NCBI GenBank assembly: GCA_964030785.1
Contig: OZ034968.1
Coordinates: 40,651,186-40,715,185 of the forward strand
Direction: 5' to 3'
Source of the DNA: Siderastrea siderea
Lineage: Eukaryota > Cnidaria > Anthozoa > Scleractinia > Rhizangiidae
Length of the DNA: 64,000 nucleotides
Shown in pieces: positions 22,688-34,150 of this stretch. Made by a program: the position numbers and the translations under genes. The notes beneath the pieces were generated by a model. It was not told where the DNA came from. It was given only the letters and a program-made list of their open reading frames with translations, and searched no databases. Each line of letters starts with the position of its first letter. The stretch's first letter is position 1.

Positions 22688-25157
22688 ATGAACAGTAGAA
22701 TAGAATGTTTTAATTACTATAACGAGAAGCTATCTTCGATGGCTCGTTCTTTAGAAATATTACTTTTTAACCGTCGACTCCGTAAAAACATTTCTACTCG
22801 TCCTAACCAAACTAACCAAATCGTTCATCCCACTTCCTCCACACCCCAACTTAATACACCACATAACGTCACGACTACTAAGACACCCAGTCGTAAAAGG
22901 TCACGTCGCAAAAACACTAAAAAACCACCTACTTACAATAACAAACCTAATGTACCACTTGACACTTCATCTGTAATTAACCTTTCTAACGTCACCCTCA
23001 CCAATGACGAAACTCAACTTCTCGCTAAAGAACTCACCTTTTGCCCTAAGCCCCGACTGATTAACTGGACTGAAGTTAATGCAGACTTCAACCAGTTCGC
23101 CCGACGTATGCGCATAACTGAATTTTTCCACGACCACTCTACTGACAACGAATCTAACCCTTTTTACCCTAAAAGTCTTTGGACACCCCCCACCGACAGA
23201 GACGACGCGCTTAATGCTTTCCTTAATGCCGTTAAACATGACCTACTAACTACCAAACCCAAATACATCCCTGACAATCTTCCCAAAGCTCAACGCCGAG
23301 CTTTGCATAAACTTAAACGTAGACATGACATTGTCATCAAGTCAGCCGACAAAGGTTCGGCGACTGTGATAATGGACAGAACATGGTACTTAGACGAGTG
23401 CCACCGGCAACTTAACAATCCTACTTTTTACGAACAACAAGATACTGATTTGACGGACACAAACGAGTTACAGAATACGTCAAACGCATGCTTAACGACA
23501 AACTTATTGACAAGAAGAACAAACAGTACCTCTTACATAGAGATCCCAAACCCGGACGCTTTTATATTCTACCTAAGATCCACAAGGTTAACAATCCCGG
23601 ACGGCCCATAGTCTCCTCCAACAATCACCCTGCTGAACGAATTTCACAGTTCGTTGATTTTCACCTCAAACCCTTAGTCTGCACCATACCGTCCTACGTC
23701 AAAGACACTACGGATTTTCTCAACAAACTCGCCATCTTTAACAGACTTCCTGATAATGCTCTACTTGTCACACTTGATGTCACGTCACTATACACTAACA
23801 TCCCACATAACGAAGGAATTGATGCTTGCCGTTATTTCCTTCAAAAACGTACTAATAAACACATCCCTACGGAAACCATTTGCGACCTCATTCGTATCAT
23901 TCTCAATATGAATAACTTCACCTTTAACTCTAGACACTATCTCCAAAAACACGGGACGGCTATGGGGACTAAGATGGCTCCTTCATACGCTAACTTGTAA
24001 CTTGGCAAATTCGAACACGACGCCCTCCTTAACTCACCTTATCAACCGCATATATGGTTAAGATCTATCGACGATATCTTCATGATCTGGACCGAAGGTC
24101 CAGAGAAACTGAAAATATTTGTCGATTATCTTAACAATTTACACTCCACCATTAACTTCACATGCTCGCATTCTCCTACTAATATACCATTCCTTGATGT
24201 CATGGTTTCTATCAAGGATGGCTTTATAGAAACAGACGTTTATACTAAACCTACCGACAAACACCAGTATTTACTTATTTCTTCTTGTCATCCTCAACAC
24301 ACTAAACGTTATATTCCTTACAGCCTTGCACTTCGCCTTCGCCGCATTTGCTCCAACCACGACAGTTACATAATGCGTACTACTGAACTTATAGATTACC
24401 TTGTTAGACGCGGCTACGACAAAACCTTTCTCAAACCCAAATACAGAGGGCTTCTGACGTTCCTCGCACTGACGCACTTAAAAGCAAACCCAGGATACAG
24501 ACTGAAACCATTCCCTTCGTTATTACATATAATCCAGCATTACCTGACATCGCGCGCATCATTCACCAGCATTCTAACGTCCTCTATTCATCAGATCGTT
24601 GTAGAAATGTTTTTAAAAATCTTCCGTTAGTAGCTTACCGCCGATGTAAGAATATTAGTGACATTCTTGTTAGAGCCCAGTTAACAGAAACCCCTGATTC
24701 AATTAACTCCCGGGCCACCCCCGGTTCCTTTCGGTGCAATAGTAGGAATTGTACCACTTGTCACTACATTGAACATGGCCGCAATCATTATCCTTTTCAT
24801 TCCACAGGTGAAACGTACCACATCAAATCTCATATAACTTGTACTACTTTCAATGTTATCTACATGACTCAATGTCGCCTATGTAATTTGCAATACATTG
24901 GGGAAACTAAACGTCGCCTCAAAGACCGTTTCAATGAACATAGACGACCTGTACTCAACCCTCCTTCTAATTATATCCATACAGCGGTTTCAGAACACTT
25001 TCTCAGCAATAACCACTTTGACACCCACATGCTACTGATTCCTATTGAAAAACTTAATAATGAACGCAATTCTTTTAGAAAGGCACGTGAGGCTCACATT
25101 ATTCACAAGGCTAAGACTCTTGAGCCTCTAGGCATTAATAAACGTGATGAACTGTAA
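22688..25157 (+). pseudogene. PLE reverse transcriptase with C-terminal GIY-YIG endonuclease (frameshifted)
   Basis: The protein would copy RNA and nick target DNA for insertion. The first segment (to about 23,465) has the conserved KSADKGSATVIM. RT motifs follow: GRPIVSSNN, LLVTLDVTSLYTNIP (catalytic Asp), GTAMGTKMAPSYANL, RSIDDIFMIW (catalytic Asp pair) and NIPFLDVMVS. A cysteine cluster (RCNSRNCTTCHYIEHG) precedes NVIYMTQCRLCNLQYIGET and KDRFNEHR, the GIY-YIG core. Three lesions break it: a frameshift near 23,465, an in-frame TAA at 23,998-24,000, and a second frameshift near 24,445. The frame cannot be translated as one product. Terminal Asp-Glu-Leu and stop are at 25,149-25,157. Confidence 0.92.
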
Positions 25158-25250
25158 TTTGTAACTGAAAATTGTTTTTGTTTATTTTTTATCATTTCTA
25201 AGCCATTGTTCTACTACATATATATTTCTGTAAATTCGTGATTTGCCATA

Positions 25251-25296
25251 ACAAACCTGATGAAGACTGGTATTGGCCAGTCGAAATATTGTAACA
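25251..25296 (+). ncRNA. Hammerhead-ribozyme-like core at PLE 3' end
   Basis: CTGATGA (25,257-25,263) and GAAA (25,283-25,286) flank a perfect 6-bp stem GACTGG/CCAGTC with loop TATTGG. PLEs are known to carry hammerhead motifs. An extra A (25,264) lies before stem II, and I could not place convincing stems I and III, so activity is uncertain. Confidence 0.5.
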
Positions 25297-25374
25297 TACG
25301 TCTTTTCATGTTGTTTGATCAGTCCCTGCAGTAGTCATTTTGACAATCATTTATACAATAGAAATAGTTCATTT

Positions 25375-25610
25375 TACAGTTGTGTACTAAGTGACCTGGC
25401 CTTTGAGTGGAAGCGAGACTGGAGTTGATCTTGTTTTGATACAAGTCCCCCTGCTTTTCATATGTAAATACAAACTAGTTAGCCTCGGAGTGACATGATT
25501 TACATGTAAAAATCATATAGGTCTTTATCTAAACAAGGTCAACTCCAGCCTCACTTCCCTCAAAGGCCGGGTCACTAAGCACACAATTGTAAAATGGACT
25601 ATTCTGTCTT
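25375..25610. mobile_element. MITE with ~65-80-base inverted ends
   Basis: Left end AGTTCATTTTACAGTTGTGT followed by CTAAGTGACCTGGCCTTTGAG; the right end is its inverse, CAAAGGCCGGGTCACTAAGC then ACACAATTGTAAAATGGACT. 236 bases, non-coding. Module copy 1 retains only about 27 bases of the left end (19,966-19,992). Confidence 0.82.
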
Positions 25611-25924
25611 CGGACTGTAGTAATTGATGTTCAATAAACGATTTCTTCTTTTCTTCTTCCTTTAATTGAGTGTGTACTCGCTCGGTACTCTTTCTTTAGC
25701 GGACTTGTCAATATATTGACAATTTCAGGGGACTGCCATGGCAAATCACTTTTTATAACCAGCTATGCCTTGATATTGCAGATAATTTTAACTCGAGAGA
25801 GAGAGAGAGAGAGGGAATAAAAAGTTATCATTTTTTGACAAGTGAAAAGACAACAAGTTACGATAAAAAACTTTTATCCTGCGTATGCAGTTTAAATATA
25901 CGTAACTGTCGATATACTCTGAAC
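25611..25924. other. Spacer with (GA)n tract, no gene seen
   Basis: Contains GAGAGAGAGAGAGAGAG near 25,795-25,815. Stops in all frames. Confidence 0.55.
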
Positions 25925-27092
25925 CAGGGGGGGGGGGGGGAAGCAACTTCCCATACATTCTCTTAAATGAAATCCAAACGATGTTCTCACAACTTGCAAA
26001 GCAATCTATGAGGTTCTAGTCAGCGGATATACCTCCTACGCGTGCGCAGATGTTGCATGTTCCAACGGAACTCGGACGGTGAAGGGAAAAAAATTATGGC
26101 GGTCAAAGGCGGCGGATTCGGTTTTGTCCCTTCGTTTAGGTAATTGACGAATTGATCGTATTTTACACTTTTATCATGTTTTCGTGCATTTTGCTTCTTA
26201 TAAAGACAAAAGTTTACTCTCGGAGTTTTTTAGTCGCAAAGTAGAACAGTAGCGCTTCGATCAATCCAGTCTGTGCTGATCGACTGTATAGAATCAGATA
26301 GAATTTTCTAAAGCTGGGTTAAAAACTGGGATCGGGTTCAAAGTACTGAACTGTGAAACCATCTTGTTAACACATAACTGGATTATTGATAATAAAAGTC
26401 GTATTTTGTGCGTAGGTATTGTTTCCAGGCATTAGGTTATAGCGATTTTGATTGAATTTATTTCCATCGATGTTTTATGGCACATTTCCCGTTGCAATTT
26501 ATTTAGACCACGCTGGAGGAAAACATGTAAACCGAGTACAGCCATAACTGTCTCATCTCATGCTATCAATTCGTTACAGAATGAGATGTAAAGAAACATT
26601 GACAGTATTACAAAATTACGTCGCGGAGTACAAGAAAAAAAACCCTGAATAGTTCAAGCGCTTTCTCTCGGTGAGAAGTTTATTTACGTTGAATTATCTA
26701 ATTCTAGCATTCACCTTTGAAACGTTTGTCGCAAACCTGGTCTCCAAGTATAAACAAGCGAAACGTGACTGCCGTACAGCTCGCAAGCTGATCCACTCGC
26801 CACTGCAACAAACAAGACATTGTGAAAACAGAAGTGTCTTCATCGATGTCGCTTCCATCGAATATGCTCTTGTACGAAACTGACAAGAAGTTCCATGAGA
26901 GATTACCCGCTCACCGCTTACTTTCCCCCGACAAAATACACATAAATTTTGCAAACTATTTCGAATAAGTTGATCGTCGATCGGAAATGTTTATTATGAC
27001 AAACACCGCTGTCCACGTTTTGACTGGACCGCTTTGCAAGTTGTGAGAACATCGTTTCTCGGTCCCAGGCCTCGCTTCTACCCCCCGCCCTG
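25925..27092. mobile_element. Non-autonomous DNA transposon with CAGGG...CCCTG ends and 9-bp target duplication
   Basis: ACTCTGAAC precedes (25,916-25,924) and follows (27,093-27,101) the element. The left end CAGGG plus a G run, then AAG, mirrors the right end CTTCTACCCCCCGCCCTG. A second inverted block, AAACGATGTTCTCACAACTTG (25,977) and its inverse (27,035-27,056), supports the call. The CAGGG terminus suggests hAT; a 9-bp duplication suggests a Mutator-like element. No transposase frame is visible. Confidence 0.72.
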
Positions 27093-27321
27093 ACTCTGAA
27101 CCAAGAAAATCCAACTTTTAGATCGTCGGCTTGCAACTCCGATATGGCGGCCGGCGAACTTACTTCCAACATTACAGCTATCCGCACAATTTGGCCACAT
27201 AGGAATTTGCTAAATCCTAAGTTATTTTGAGTTGGGTTTCCTTCAGTGAAGCAAAAATCCAAAACATGGAAGTTTTTTGACGTCAATTGGTATGAGGAGC
27301 TGTGAAATTGAACCAAACTTT

Positions 27322-27640
27322 AGCGTTCGTTGCTTCCAAATAACTCTCTGGGGAATTTTGCTTTTGATTCCGTCATGCCAGTTCATGCTGCAAATGCCAA
27401 TTATTTATGTCACCGACATGCGAGACTGAACATCGTAAAGTAGAGATCGAAAGAAATGCCGTTTTCTTGAGACAATCTCGTTTTAGTTGTACCTGTAAAA
27501 ACCCCTTGTGTGTGACGACACACTAATGGAATATGACTTTGAAACATTAACAGTTTTCGCTGCTTAAACAAATTTATGCTGCCTGCATGAACAAAGAAAT
27601 TTAAATTAAACCTTCATTCTTTCAACAAAGAAACATTTTT
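27322..27640. repeat. Dispersed module, third diverged fragment, upstream of MACPF gene
   Basis: Colinear with 20,823-21,200: CGTTCATTGCTTCC-like start, GAATTTTGC, GTCATGC, AATCTCGTTTTA, CACTTGTGTG, CTAATGGAA, CTGCCTGC, TTCAACAAAGAAAC. More diverged than copies 1 and 2 are from each other. Confidence 0.65.
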
Positions 27641-27653
27641 TTGTTTTTTTTTG

Positions 27654-27655
27654 CG

Positions 27656-27700
<45 letters not shown>
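27654..27700. repeat. (CA)n microsatellite
   Basis: About 20 CA units, interrupted once at the left. Confidence 0.95.
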
Positions 27701-27704
<4 letters not shown>

Positions 27705-28314
27705 AAAGCCATAGGTGTCAATAGAGAGATTACAGCGCTCAATTTATGTTACATAAAGAAACAAAACGTGGCTAAGAATTTCACTCGCAGATCTCAGCGG
27801 CTGTTTGTTAAGCCACACAACTAAGCCAAAGCTACATCTCATTCTCCTTGTTTTTCGATTTCCGTTGTAGGACGACAAAGTTAACTGGTAACGAAACACG
27901 GAATGAATCTTAAACAATTATTATTATAATATTATTGAACTCCATGTTCTTCATGCCCAAACGTTTCCGACAAAATACAAGTAAAATTCAAGAATCGTGT
28001 AGATTCAAGCTGTTGGATGTCCACATCACAGACTTTTAGATACAGAAACGTATCGCTCTTCTTCCCGAGGTTGGGTAAAAGCAGCCTCAGTGAGATACGG
28101 GAGACAGACGACCACACAAACATATTTACGCCAATGTTTCCAATGGCTGTGACCAATTTGTTTAGTTTTGTTTTGAAGTAGGTCAGCGAAAGCAATTTTT
28201 CTTTCAAAATAGTGCAACAAAGACATTTGGACCAGTTTAGCAACTGAGACCTGATCTATCTTTTAGCAGGTTGAATCACTTCTCCAGGAAAAGGAAGGAG
28301 GAATTTTGTGAACC

Positions 28315-29847
28315 ATGATTATCCCGTTGACGCTGTTTATATGCTTGTCGGCCACATTAAGAGGAATCAGAGCGGATAGCAAGCATGATAGCGTTACGGA
28401 AGAGCTTGGAAAAGGTCTCTATCTCCGGAAGACCAACTTGTTGGCTGACTTCTAGGAGAGCGAGGCAAGCGTGTTCGAACGTTTACCTTCATCCTGTTTT
28501 GTCACGAAAAAGTTGCATTACTCAGGCAGTAACTATGACTACTATGCAAGTACTAAAGCCTTTTACTCAAAACTGGCCGTCGGAGCAAGTTTAGACGCCT
28601 CTTTGGAGTCTTCTTTTACGCTGGGCGCTACCCTTAGCAGTGTTATTCAGAAAGAAGATTCAAAGGAATCCAAAGTGAGTGGAATTTCTTTAATCATCCG
28701 TTCAATAACCGAAAAGATCCTGGTAAAAAAAGATTGTTTAGATGACGATGAAACCTCTACCTTAACCAAACGCTTCGTCAAGGCCTTGGAAGCACTGCCG
28801 TTGACAATCCACAGCCCCTGGCTTGCGAACTCTTGGAAGGCATACAACGTCTTTTTGGAGACATTCGGCTCCCATGTGATAACATCTGTTCAGCGTGGAT
28901 CAAGCATTAGACAGACGACATTTGCTGAAAGTTCTAGATCGTACAGTCAGAGAGACTTCCAGGTGAACAGTTGCATTAAACTTGCAGGCCCCACGGATGC
29001 TGGCAAGGCCGGCGTCCAACAGCTGGCCCAAGTGTGCGCAAATGTCACCAAAAAAGAAATATCCAGTGCGACCAACATGAACACGATAGATAAAATCATC
29101 GTCCGAGGAGGGACCAAGGAAACCCGCAATGCACTGGTTGAGCAGAGGACGAAGGAACTGATTGAAAAATTTTTGAATGAAGCCGGTAAGTCGAACGCTG
29201 CTGTGGAACACACCTTCAGGGCGGTGTGGGACATTTTACAAAGTCGTTTCGGGCCCGGATCCGAAAACTACATCAGAGCTGTTAACCTGCAGTACTACTA
29301 CCTCGGCTATTTGAACTATGGCTGTCCTTACATAGAGGGCGGACAAATTCAAACAGATAAACTCAAAGGACTTGTAATAGAGAGATTCAAAAGAGGACCA
29401 GTTCAAATACAGAAATTCGACTACACCAGAGATGCCACCAGGCAGTCTCCAGAATTCGAGTGCACTTTGGCTTCAGAGGGATGCCACAGTGACGACGACT
29501 GTCACTACAAAGTAGGAGACTGGTGCGTTTGTCGAGGGGACTCTTGCGTTCGCTACAAATGGAAGAACGACGCCACAGGGACTTCTAAACAGACAGCGTA
29601 CGCTAACACTGTGGACTGGGCATGGCAAGGCTGTAAAAGTGCTTTGTTTTACTGTCTCTGCGGCAACGAACATTTTTGGTCTCGCAAAGCAGTGTGGCCA
29701 ATGCCAAGCAGGGATGTCCTGCAGAAAAGCCCCAGTCATAGTCTGCACCGCGAATCAAAGAAGCCAGACCAACATCGAGATTTGAACAAGATCAAGCACC
29801 ACGTCAAGGACGGCAACAAGAAAGAAAAGCACGCTCACACGTCGTGA
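28315..29847 (+). CDS. Secreted MACPF (perforin-like) protein, single exon, interrupted by an in-frame stop
   Basis: An ATG at 28,315 opens a hydrophobic signal peptide (about 20 residues), then the frame runs to TGA at 29,845-29,847 with one TAG at codon 47. The uninterrupted part starts at 28,456. Tyr177-x6-FGSH (YNVFLETFGSH) is the MACPF signature. MACPF proteins oligomerise into membrane pores in immunity, venom and development. After the MACPF domain come a cysteine-rich segment with GCHSDDDC and GDWCVCRGDSC, a WQGCKSALFYCLCGN block, and a basic His/Lys-rich C terminus. The layout (signal, MACPF, cysteine-rich end, about 500 codons) resembles anemone 60-kDa MACPF toxins and related coral proteins; that assignment is inference. 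AATAAA follows 81 bases after the stop. The TAG probably makes this copy null, but polymorphism or sequence error is possible. Confidence 0.88.
28453..28455 (+). other. Premature TAG at codon 47 of the MACPF gene
   Basis: Both sides of the TAG read as the same protein in the same frame: LYLRKTNLLADF before, SVFERLPSSCFVT after. That favours a nonsense change over a misplaced start. An intron ending at TTCTAG is the alternative, but it would delete coding-like sequence and no donor is evident. Confidence 0.75.
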
Positions 29848-29928
29848 TGTGAGAAGTCATGAATTGCTGGGTTATCAAAAGGAGAAATACACCAAAATTG
29901 AAATTTATATATTAAAGCCACCGAGGAA

Positions 29929-29934
29929 AATAAA
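29929..29934 (+). terminator. Polyadenylation signal AATAAA of the MACPF gene
   Basis: Canonical hexamer in the expected place after the MACPF stop. Confidence 0.65.
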
Positions 29935-30391
29935 GCACTTGCTCCATTCAAGTGTATTGCACATATGAAGAAGAAGATACTTGAGCTGATTAAGTTAATT
30001 TTTGTTATAGCTAATGAGAGTAAAGTAATGTTACTTGTCATATATGATAACCCAAATCGAAATCCAAATCACTTCCAATATGAAAACATGAAAAGAAAAA
30101 TGAGTGTATTAATATATTTCAGCTCATTGTTGATTATTATTTATCATGCATGGCAATTAAAAGACAAGATACCATTAAATATCATTAAAGATAAAAGATT
30201 AAATTCTGTTTGAGTGGTAACTTCTAACTTAATACTGAAAATTTGTTTCAATATAAAAAGACAATTGTCCCAACTAAATATTGACAGAAACTAAACGTAG
30301 CCGTCTAAAAACGCAATGCAAAATCTTCCACCAAACGCCAAGCTTAGCCAATAGCCCTGTTCAAAAGCCCGTGTTCAGCAGAAACGATCCA
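29935..30391. other. Intergenic, no feature seen
   Basis: AT-rich. The 82-codon frame at 29,965-30,213 has AT-biased composition and no recognisable motif. Confidence 0.5.
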
Positions 30392-30690
30392 TTTTTAACC
30401 GGTGACGTCACGTTGGTGACGTCGCTCGGTTTATGTAGGAGGCTAAATTTCAACGAGTGAACGATGTTTGTCTCCGCTTGTGAGGCCCGGTGGGTACCCT
30501 ATGGGTTTTGGGGTTGGGGTATGCCACACAGAAGAGTAAAATAGCTTATAACTTGGATTACCTCCCCCGGGCTGTGTAGTGTCTGGATTCGATCTCGATC
30601 AACTAGGACCTACTTTACTTTGCATCGAATAACCCGTCGAATGCGCTGTTTTTGTGGACTGAGGTTTGGCAGGCTTTTTTGCTAGTGTAC
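30392..30690 (+). repeat. Duplicated block X, copy 1 (promoter-like)
   Basis: Shares AGCTTATAA, TTCGATCTCGATCAACTA and TGCGCTGTTTTTGTGGACTG with 35,985-36,215. Here the TATA-like word is degraded (TTATAACTTGG). Confidence 0.7.
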
Positions 30691-31496
30691 TTGCCCGAGA
30701 GATATAAATTCCCCTCCCCCCCTCCCCCCAAAAAATGCAAACAAGACAATGAACTCGACTTGGTCCGTGAATTCCCATGTATATGTCGTTTATATTTGCA
30801 CTCGTTTCCCTTTTTAATCTCCAAGCCGAATTATTCGTTTTTTGAAGGAGCCCATTTTGATTTCCAAGCCGGCAGAGTCAATTCGAATGCGAGATAACTG
30901 TTTACTGAGATTGGGAAGCAAGCAGCTTTTGAAAGTGCAAGCTGAATTTTAACACTTTCGTACTGTTCGAAGGCAAAGCAAACGAAATTTATTCGGCTAA
31001 AAGGTGGAGACGTACGACAAGTTTACACGAGAGCTAAAAAAACCTTTTTTAACGGGGGAAATTTAGAAATGTAAACATTTATTATGCAAATAGCACGCTT
31101 TGCTTCGCGATTCTCGAAGCAAAAAGACGAAAATTATCATAGCCGACTTGACTTGCAACAAGAAAACATACCCCTTAAATTGTCGGCGTGAGTTAAAGCC
31201 AAACTCCAGCCAAAAGGCATATAAATACCGTAATAAAATAGAAGGAATAACTGCTTTCGCTTGCAAATGATTTTCCTGCAAGTTTGGGCAGGATCTCGGT
31301 GGCACGTGCAGCTACACACGCAATGCCGTTGTCCGCGTGACTGGGAACTAACGGCGATAATGAAGTCACGTGTCCCCCAGAAAGTCAGAAAATCTGAGAT
31401 CTGAGCAGTCGGAAGAGTTGTGGTGTATTGTTGTCACTTGTACACAAACGTAACTAGTTGTGCACATTTGTGACAAGGTAAAAAAAAGAAACGTCA

Positions 31497-32075
31497 CGGT
31501 TCTGCATGCACTGCATGCCTGTGTTTAACCGACGAAGTCGGATAGTGCAGTGGTGAAGTAGGCGGCGGTAAAATTCGTTGTGTAAGCTTCATAAGGTGTG
31601 TATTTCGCCATGATTGATGGGATAGGATGACGTGAGAACAAGACCGGACGAGTTGCTATTTGGCAGGTCAAGAGGTTTGGTGGAAGATTTCCTTCGACTG
31701 TGTTGTGGTATAATTTTGTGCTGACCTCTAAACATATAGGGAAGAAGTCGTACACAGACATCGATAAGTGCACACACACACGCACGATAGGACAAGGGTT
31801 CACAAGAAAGTATCATAGGTACAGACGCACACTTCGGCCGAGCGTTGTTAGGTTATGGCCGGACCCTTGCCTGTCACGAAGGGTATACTGAAATACCTGT
31901 GAAATACTAGTGAAAGAAAGGAAGGAGGACTGATAATGACGGGGGGGGGGGAAGGGGTGAGGTCCAGTGGCACTGTTGATGCTGGTGGGACCAAAGTGTT
32001 GCTGAGACATCGTAAGGAAAGAATCGTTCTCAGTAAATGTTATGAAAGGGAAATTCTGGTGTATGTTGTTGTGGT
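31497..32075. repeat. Duplicated block Y, copy 1
   Basis: Aligns with 34,120-34,712, starting GGTTCTGCATGCACTGCATG and ending near TTGTGGTTATGTTTA. The minus strand carries a frame conserved between the copies (31,525-31,803; contains EVSTKLYHNTVEGNLPPN), function unknown. Confidence 0.8.
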
Positions 32076-33581
32076 TATGTTTAATACTTGGAAAGTATCT
32101 GGCTGTCAACGGTAAGAAAGGTTATTCGCAGGTGGGAAATGAATTACTACACGAGGCTGGATCTTCTTGGATAGTATAAGCGGCACAAAAGGATATACCA
32201 GTAAGTCTTTTTTTAATATTTTCTGCTTTACTGTGACAGTATTTTGCCCTTTGCGTTAGCGAATGACGTAATGTTTAAAATCTGATGACTCAACTCATCT
32301 GTCTTATTGCTTTCAATATTGAATTTTGATGAATTTAACTAAAAAGTTGAAAGTCGATATTTTTTGTCCACAACTGAACATGCTTTTACCGAGAGTTGTG
32401 AGGGATGTATTTATATACTGTTGTAAATATGGCACTATAAAAACATGATTATCGATTAAGACAAACACATCGTCAGAATCTGAAGAAATAAGTAAAAGAC
32501 GAAGTCGTCGCTTTATCTCAAACACGTTAAAGCATGTCTTATGACGTAATCGTAATCGTTAACTCCGGTTTGCTCTTCCGGAGTCAGCAAGTTGTCTCGA
32601 AGTCTAAAATAGAACAAATTGGCTCAAAATAAAAAAATTTTCGTCACGCCGGTTAGTACGTTGAGCCAAGTAAATATTTATCGAGAGTGGAGTGGGTCAA
32701 AATGACTGGTAAATGCCGATTCTTGTAACCTGTACGATAGAGCATAGCAATGATTTATGGAGGAGCCCGTCAGCGGAACACATTGCTAAGCAAATTTGGT
32801 GACCTATCAATCCAAGAAATTTTGGTAGTGACGTAATAGTCACATGACCGTCCATCCGTCCGCACCACAGGGTCACCAATATGAAGTGGCATACACTGGA
32901 TATAACCCTGTGCTAAATCCCGTGTTTTTGCCGCGAAATCGCATGGTGACCCGCGTTGTAGCAAAACAAGCAAAGACAACAAAAGTCAAAAACAAATTTG
33001 TTAATGGAAAAAAAAAAGTTCAAAAGAATACTCAGTTGCCTCTTTGGTGGAAGGCGAAAAGTTCAATTTAGGCGAAAAGAATTAGACGAGAAAGTTCAGG
33101 CGAAAAGTTGAAATTAGCCTTGTCGGTTCTGTTGCGAACTCGGTCGGCACATCGCTTGGGTTCGCAGCATTTCGCAGCGGTTTCGACGCCACATATGGCA
33201 GAGCTAATGCTTTTTAGTTTTTTCTGTCCACAACCATGGTTTTTACGGCGGTCCGAACACATTTTGCCAGGAAAAACACCAGCATTTTCATGTTGAAAGA
33301 CAGCTTGTCACGAAAACAGAAATAAGTAGTAAAATTAACATCTAATGATAACTGTAATCGCTCATGGCCTAGTGAACTAATAACTGGCTTACGACGCTGT
33401 CGAGCCGAGTTCGGCTCTCAGCGAGGACATGAATTTTTTCTTTTTTCTTGTTTTAATTTAACGACTTGAATGAGAGTATTTTCACAAATTAATAAGTGCC
33501 AGCAAAAAAGAAAAAGAAAAAAACAAAACAAACAAAAAACAAAGGAGGGCTCCGCTTTTAGGCTTGGCTAAATCAATATTT
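32076..33581. other. 1.5 kb intergenic, no gene recognised
   Basis: Only short frames without motif. A local inverted repeat GAGCCGAGTTCGGCTC lies near 33,402-33,419. Confidence 0.5.
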
Positions 33582-34150
33582 TCGTATTTGCACTCACGAG
33601 TTCCCACGCATATTCTTTTGGGCTATTACGGTGCCAATACTGATCAATCGTAAGGATGTGGTTACTTTATTTGGAAACTTATCGCCCATTTATTGAAATG
33701 CGTCTGTTTTAAGAGTTGTGACGGCTTTTTTGTTCATGGTTTTGAGGAAGACCGACCAAAAGACAGCGGAAAATGATCTTGAGTGAAGAATGAGGTTATG
33801 AGCGTAGTCTGCGGAGCTATGTTCGGTGAGGAGAGGGTGAATAATTCAGTTGACCTCCTTTCCAGGGTATTTGTCGCCTTTTCAGTTGGTCAAATTTCAG
33901 CGCTGGTTGCTGTAATTCTATAAGTCTAAGAGAGGACTTTGTTTACAACTGCCACACCAGCACAGGAGGTAGATGGCACGGTTATGCAGCCCTTGTTCTT
34001 TTCATGGGACGTACAGTTACGCACTTTTGCTGCAACTTGCTGTTATAGACGCTTGGATGTTATCGAACGTGCAGTCACGCACACCTCGCTTGCTTTCTTT
34101 TCGAGACGAACCAACACTTGGTCGGTTCTGCACGCATTACAGGCCTATGT
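33582..34150. repeat. Duplicated block Z, copy 1
   Basis: Aligns with 35,428-35,990: ACTGATCAATCGTAAGGATG, GAATGAGGTTATGAGCGTAG, TTCAGTTGACCTCCTTTCC, GCACGGTTATGCAGCCC. Joined directly to block Y copy 2. Confidence 0.82.

Larger units (their letters stand above)
22655..25370 (+). mobile_element. Penelope-like retroelement (degenerate)
   Basis: A plus-strand element with a reverse-transcriptase frame followed by a GIY-YIG endonuclease frame, and a hammerhead-like core near its 3' end. This is the PLE architecture. The ends are set by comparison with module copy 1, which reads straight from CTATATTCTAAA to GAAATAGTTC (19,956-19,975); 2.7 kb separates these words here. No long direct repeats of the PLE pseudo-LTR kind are obvious, so the copy may be 5' truncated. 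Confidence 0.85.
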
